Of a DNA stretch of 64,000 bases, positions 60,101-64,000 are shown in pieces (the stretch's first letter is position 1; each line of letters begins with the position of its first letter). The position numbers were made by a program, and so were the translations under genes. Below the pieces are notes generated by a model that saw nothing but the letters and a program-made list of their open reading frames with translations, searched no databases and had not been told where the DNA came from. Location of the stretch: the NCBI RefSeq assembly GCF_009730915.1, contig NC_052487.1, positions 620,001-684,000 of the forward strand, given 5' to 3'. Origin of the DNA: Dioscorea cayenensis subsp. rotundata (lineage: Eukaryota; Streptophyta; Magnoliopsida; Dioscoreales; Dioscoreaceae).

Positions 60101-60545
60101 ATTCCCAAGAAGTCGTGCAGTGAACATTAGCACTCGTCCCCTCCCCAGTTGTATCTAGCAATAGCACAAAAAAACTCTCCATAATTTAATCGGAAGAGCT
60201 AAAATTAAATACACCAAATGAGAAGAAGAAAAAGAAGAACAAGAACAAGAACAAGAACAAGAAGAACAAGATATGAGCCTTCTAAACTTTGTTTGAGAAA
60301 AAGCAAGCAGGGAGGCAAAAAAATTTGAAAAAAACTATCGATAAAGAAAAGTTATGATTGAGCGCCATTTTTCCCACCTTTTGCAAAGGCAAAAAAAGAA
60401 TTTCATATCGTGGACCCACTTCAACTTACCGGCGGGGGGTTAAAAGGAATGTAAAATATAACGGAGGGCTATCCGGGGTGTGCAAAAGTTGGAGGGGGTT
60501 TTTGGGAAGTTTTGAAAATTACGATGGGTGAACAGTAATTTTCCC
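57124..60545. mobile_element. Mutator-like element with mirrored short-motif arrays
   Basis: The 3.4-kb element is flanked by AAAAATAAA (57115-57123) and AATAATAAA (60546-60554), a 9-base TSD with one mismatch. The termini are related: GTGGAAATTGT on the left and GGGAAAATTACTGTTCACCC (reverse complement of the right end), the latter a terminus I associate with plant MULEs. Both subterminal regions are rich in AACTT..CCAAA..CCCC. Inside, about 17 copies of a CTCTGTTTAA-like word occur in the left half (57800-58900) and about 12 in reverse orientation in the right half (59020-59790). Coding pieces are short. A minus-strand frame (about 60150-59875) contains ICERWGLDISRVRGEVYHTL and ends at a possible splice donor; I could not place it in a family. 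(AAGAAC)n lies at 60232-60270. Confidence 0.6.
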
Positions 60546-60554
60546 AATAATAAA

Positions 60555-61588
60555 ATTATATTGTATTACTAATAAAATTTTTCATTTAATGAAATATATA
60601 TTATGATGTGATGTTATATTATATATATATATATATATTTCTTATGTGACTCACACAAGGAATATAAATGTCATGGATGATTGTATATGTTATAGCTTAT
60701 AGTTTTATGTCTGCTTTTATTTTTATTAAATTAGTGCTTTATTCCTTTGTATCCCAAAAAATGAAAAATTTACATTAACGTCATCAATAATTAGCTAAAT
60801 AATATAAACCTTCTTATAAAAATTTAAAAACAAAAAAAAAGAAAGGAAAGGAAAAACTTAGGTGCAACATCACACTAAGATAAAAATGAAACATATATGT
60901 ATACAGACAGATAAAGTGAATGGCATCATTTTTTTTTACAATATAAAAAATAGAATGAATTATATGATAGAAAATGTCATTAAAAACCATCTTAATTTTA
61001 GCTCTGAAAGTTCTTTATTCAAATTATTATATACTAGAATTAAAATTTAAAAAAAAAAATTTAGATATTCACTTACATGTACAAGAATATCATAGCTGCG
61101 TATGGTTCAAGCAGATAGTTTTATAATGAGTCTCAAAGTTGACAATGATAGAAATAAAAGAGTATGACAAAATCCATATTAAAAAAACTATATATCTATT
61201 GACAAACACATGAAGAATACAATTTATATTAACATGCATTCAAACGAATAGAAAGTCACATCTATTGATGTCAGTTATTGCATTACCAACTTTGTTTCTA
61301 GTATACATATCTCTTTTTTTACCCCCAACAAAAGATAGTTTCTTGGCAATATGATTAGTTTAGGATTTCCTTATTTAGGAAAAAAAAAAGTTCTAAAGAA
61401 AAAAACAAAACAATCCATGCAAAAGCTTCTAAAAAGCATGTAGATTGTAGACTCTTGAAATAATAACAAATGATTTTCATTAACCAAAAAGAGAAAGGGA
61501 AACAAATGAAATAAAGGACATCCTCTCTCAAAATTGATACATATAGAAATAATAAGAGAAACAAAAGGAAAAACAATAATCAAAGATT
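60555..61588. other. AT-rich interval downstream of the TAR2-like gene
   Basis: About 1 kb of AT-rich DNA with (TA)n at 60615-60638 and A/T homopolymers. It includes the presumed 3' UTR of the TAR2-like gene on the right. Nothing else is recognised. Confidence 0.65.
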
Positions 61589-63761
61589 TCACTTGATAGA
61601 ATACAATTTCTGAATGAAAATATCAAAAGTTTCATCCCTGTCCAACATGCTAACTCTTGCATAATTCAAACCAACACCAAAATGCTTCCCACTCCTGGTC
61701 AGTATGTTATGACTCTTTAGAAATGCTGCACAGTCTTGAGCATTCTCCCACTCACACTTCACCCATGCAAATGCTGCATAACAAAGAAAACAAACAAACA
61801 AGATTACCAGTCATTGTTCTTCTTTCACAGTTCATACAACTAATCTTTTAAAACTATTTCTGACGACGATGTATACCAGGAAAGCTTGATGTTCTGTCGC
61901 CTGTGAAAGAGCAGTCCTCAGAGGGGAACTCAGGCAGGCTAAAGATCCCTGTCTCACGGACGACTTCCCTCAGCCTCTCCCAACGGTTCCTCATATGATT
62001 GCGACCAAAGTCGAAGAGTTTAACATCTCTTGAGCTTGGGAACTCATATCCATCGGAAATCACTTTCAGAATTTTTGCAGCTCGAAGTTGTGAATCTTTT
62101 GACACTCCAAGGGAGTTGAGCTCAATGTACTTTGTCATTCGCTTGGCGATCTCCTGGTCCTTCACAAGAGCCCATCTGTTCACACAAGGTCAGAAATTCT
62201 TAATCAAGCAACAACATTTGAATACAATCTACTTTCGGCTGCTAAAGTATCAGTATCATTCTTGATATGAATAAACAAACAATTAGTCCACATTACAGCA
62301 GCTGCGCAAGCTCACCCTACACGAGTCCCTGCATGTCCTGTACTCTTAGATGCTGTGAAGAGCATAATGTCATGATTTGCCGGAGAACTGATGGCAGTGT
62401 ACTGTGGCCAGTAGTAGGCAAGATCATGGATTGTTTTCCCTGTGTCCGACTTCAAGACCGCTTCCTTCATGAATCCATCAGGGTTATTTGGGGAGCAGAC
62501 AAGCTCAATGTAGTTCTCCCCTTGGAATGCATTGGCATCTCCAGCCCACCGAAACAACCCAGAATGAAGGAAGTCTGTCACAGCTGGGTATGACTGCAGA
62601 AAAAATAATGTAAGTTAATTCATCTATATCTTGCAAAAGTTTGTTAAGGATTTATTGCACTTATCTTAACAACAATTCACAATGTCAGAACTCAGAAGGG
62701 TGTTTAGTCAATGAGATTACAAGTGAAGGATGCTAACCGAGTAATATGGCACAGCAGAGATGACAGGTATGGGCTGCAATCCATCAGAAGGAGAGAGAGC
62801 ATAGAGAGCAGCCTGGAAGAGCTGGGTTGATCCGGTCCCCACAACAATGTGTCGGTCCTCAACCACAGCATTACCAACCAAGCCATGCAGACGTCGTATC
62901 TGTTTGGCAAATTCTGGCTCGAGGAACCAACAAAGGTTGGAAACATCAGAGAAGTAGCTCATTGTCTGCCATCCTGGGATGACAATTGTCGCTTCTTCTC
63001 CGTTGGCTCTCCAAAACGACTCAAACATCGTCGGGTCTCCACTGCAGTGCAATGCAATGCAATGCAACAGAAAACACACATACACAAACACAACAATTCA
63101 TCACCATTCATCACTACCACGGCCAATAACACAGCAGCAGCAATTTAGAAAGCATGTATTCTAATTATCATTAAAGAAAACACAAAGTATATGTATGTAT
63201 GTATGTATGTACGTATGTATAAAACAAGATGAAGCCTGTATTCTAATTATCATTAAAGAATAAGCAAAGTATATGTATGTATGTATAAAAAAAGAGGATG
63301 ATGGCAAGTAATGGTGCAGTCAGTGTGGGTGAGATGTGGTTCAGCAATCAAAGGTTGCATTAACTAAATACAATACAAACCAGAATAATAATAATAATAA
63401 TAATAGTAGTAATAACAATAACAATAAAAAGAGGACCACAAGAAAGAAAAGCACAAGGTAAAGGACACAGTACTCACTGATCAAGGTTGATTACAGAGCC
63501 TTGGGAGGCAGGCAGGGAGCCACTGGTGGACGAGACACTAGTCTCATCCTTGGCGCGCTCTAACGGCTGCTGCACTGCGGTGTTGGTGCTGGTCTTTGTG
63601 TGGGATTGACCATATCCCGCCTGCTTAGGTTGGTAAACACCAGGTAGGAAACCCAAGAGGGCAATGTTTATAGCTATGGAGACAGCAAGAACAGCAGACA
63701 AGACTGCAAAGCCAGCACCAACGTTGGCCAAGTTGGCACCTTTCCTTGCCTCAAGTGCCAT
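61589..63761 (-). CDS. TAR2: Tryptophan aminotransferase-related protein (TAR2-like)
   Basis: This is a PLP-dependent alliinase-fold aminotransferase that converts tryptophan to indole-3-pyruvate, the first step of the main auxin pathway; YUCCA enzymes do the second. Five exons: 63761-63478, 63041-62738, 62593-62316, 62175-61877 and 61773-61589. They give 449 aa with closed phases. The N-terminus has a hydrophobic membrane anchor at about residues 17-38 (FAVLSAVLAVSIAINIALLG) as in TAR2, which TAA1 lacks; ER location is inferred. The split-codon HGDPTMFE motif joins exons 1 and 2. Also visible are IVVGTGSTQLFQAALYAL, SPNNPDG (residues about 230-236) and ASKSTGHAGTRVG with the PLP lysine at about residue 279. 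A TATA box lies 95 bases upstream of the ATG. TAR2 versus TAR3/4 is inferred from the anchor and motif. Confidence 0.93.
63155..63289. repeat. Tandem duplication with GTAT microsatellite, TAR2 intron 1
   Basis: TGTATTCTAATTATCATTAA begins at 63155 and again at 63237, each copy followed by CAAAGTATATGTATGTATGT. The first copy carries a longer (GTAT)n run (63187-63220) than the second, so the microsatellite has changed length since duplication. An (AAT)n tract follows at 63383-63404 in the same intron. Confidence 0.8.
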
Positions 63762-64000
63762 GGATCTCAGAAAGCTAAAGAAGGCAAGCAGAGCTAGGGA
63801 GATTACCAGATTGATGAAGATGTCTTGGTGAAGGGAAGGGTGTCAGTGGTGGTGGTTTATATAGAGAGGAGATGAGGGAAGATGGACGCTAAGATTGTTT
63901 ATCAAATTTGGTGATGAAGATCTAGCTGACGCTTGGGCAAAGATTCATTCCATTGAATCTCAAGATCACACCAAACACTCTGTCGTCTTCTTACTTAAAA
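63762..64000 (-). promoter_or_regulatory. TAR2-like promoter with TATA box
   Basis: TATATAAA on the minus strand (63856-63863) lies 95 bases upstream of the start codon, leaving a leader of about 60-65 bases. The rest of the visible upstream DNA contains no motif I would name with confidence. Confidence 0.65.

Noticed and set aside
57124-60545. CACTA-type transposon
   Set aside because: The ends do not begin CACTA, and the flanks suggest a 9-bp duplication, not a 3-bp one.

Overview
This is a window of nuclear DNA from a flowering plant. The genes are split by many introns with GT-AG borders. The intergenic DNA is very AT-rich and full of (TA)n runs, and there are plant-only families (RST1, PHS1, LOB, oleosin, TAA1/TAR). 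GC-rich first exons in PHS1 and RST1 beside AT-rich later exons suggest a monocot. A yam-like genome is my guess, but the sequence alone does not prove it. I saw no rRNA, tRNA, CRISPR array or organelle-derived block.

Layout. (1) 527-2461 (+): 3' part of a ribose-phosphate pyrophosphokinase gene of the plant PRS3/PRS4 type. (2) 2901-4176: two long-TIR foldback MITEs whose target-site duplications show that the DNA between them was inverted. (3) 10083-4476 (-): a plastid-type anthranilate phosphoribosyltransferase-like gene (10 exons, 584 aa). (4) 10273-11205: a 5'-truncated LINE tail with a 12-bp TSD, sitting in the divergent promoter shared with (5). (5) 11651-15213 (+): probable PHS1 (POOR HOMOLOGOUS SYNAPSIS 1). 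(6) 20825-21394 (+): a LOB/LBD class I transcription factor flanked by about 5.6 kb of gene-free DNA on each side. (7) 27134-27610 (+): a seed oleosin with a TATA/ABRE/RY promoter. (8) 31204-27894 (-): WDR82/Swd2-type WD40 protein (APRF1/S2L; 10 exons, 340 aa). (9) 47194-33025 (-): RST1, which I could resolve into 26 exons giving 1,887 aa. (10) 56877-47776 (-): AP-1 complex mu adaptin (11 exons, 428 aa). Its fifth intron holds a decayed Ty3 chromovirus-type retrotransposon, itself interrupted by a Harbinger-type MITE. (11) 57124-60545: a Mutator-like element with unusual short motif arrays that flip orientation at its centre. (12) 63761-61589 (-): a tryptophan aminotransferase-related gene (TAR2-like; 5 exons, 449 aa).

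The genes are mostly unrelated housekeeping and developmental genes, not a pathway cluster. There is one loose theme. A PRPP synthetase gene lies tail-to-tail with a phosphoribosyltransferase-fold gene, and a tryptophan-to-auxin enzyme lies at the other end of the window. I treat this as probable coincidence.

I did not find a convincing new multi-gene system. The most informative signals are in the mobile DNA: the MITE-pair inversion, a family of LINE tails identified by a shared 3' end and TSDs, the nested insertion in the retrotransposon protease region, and the mirrored motif array. Within genes, the main point is loss of the catalytic glycine loop in the TrpD-like protein. Exon borders were placed by eye from splice signals, reading phase and family knowledge. 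The closed phase sums for five genes support them, but no transcript data were available.
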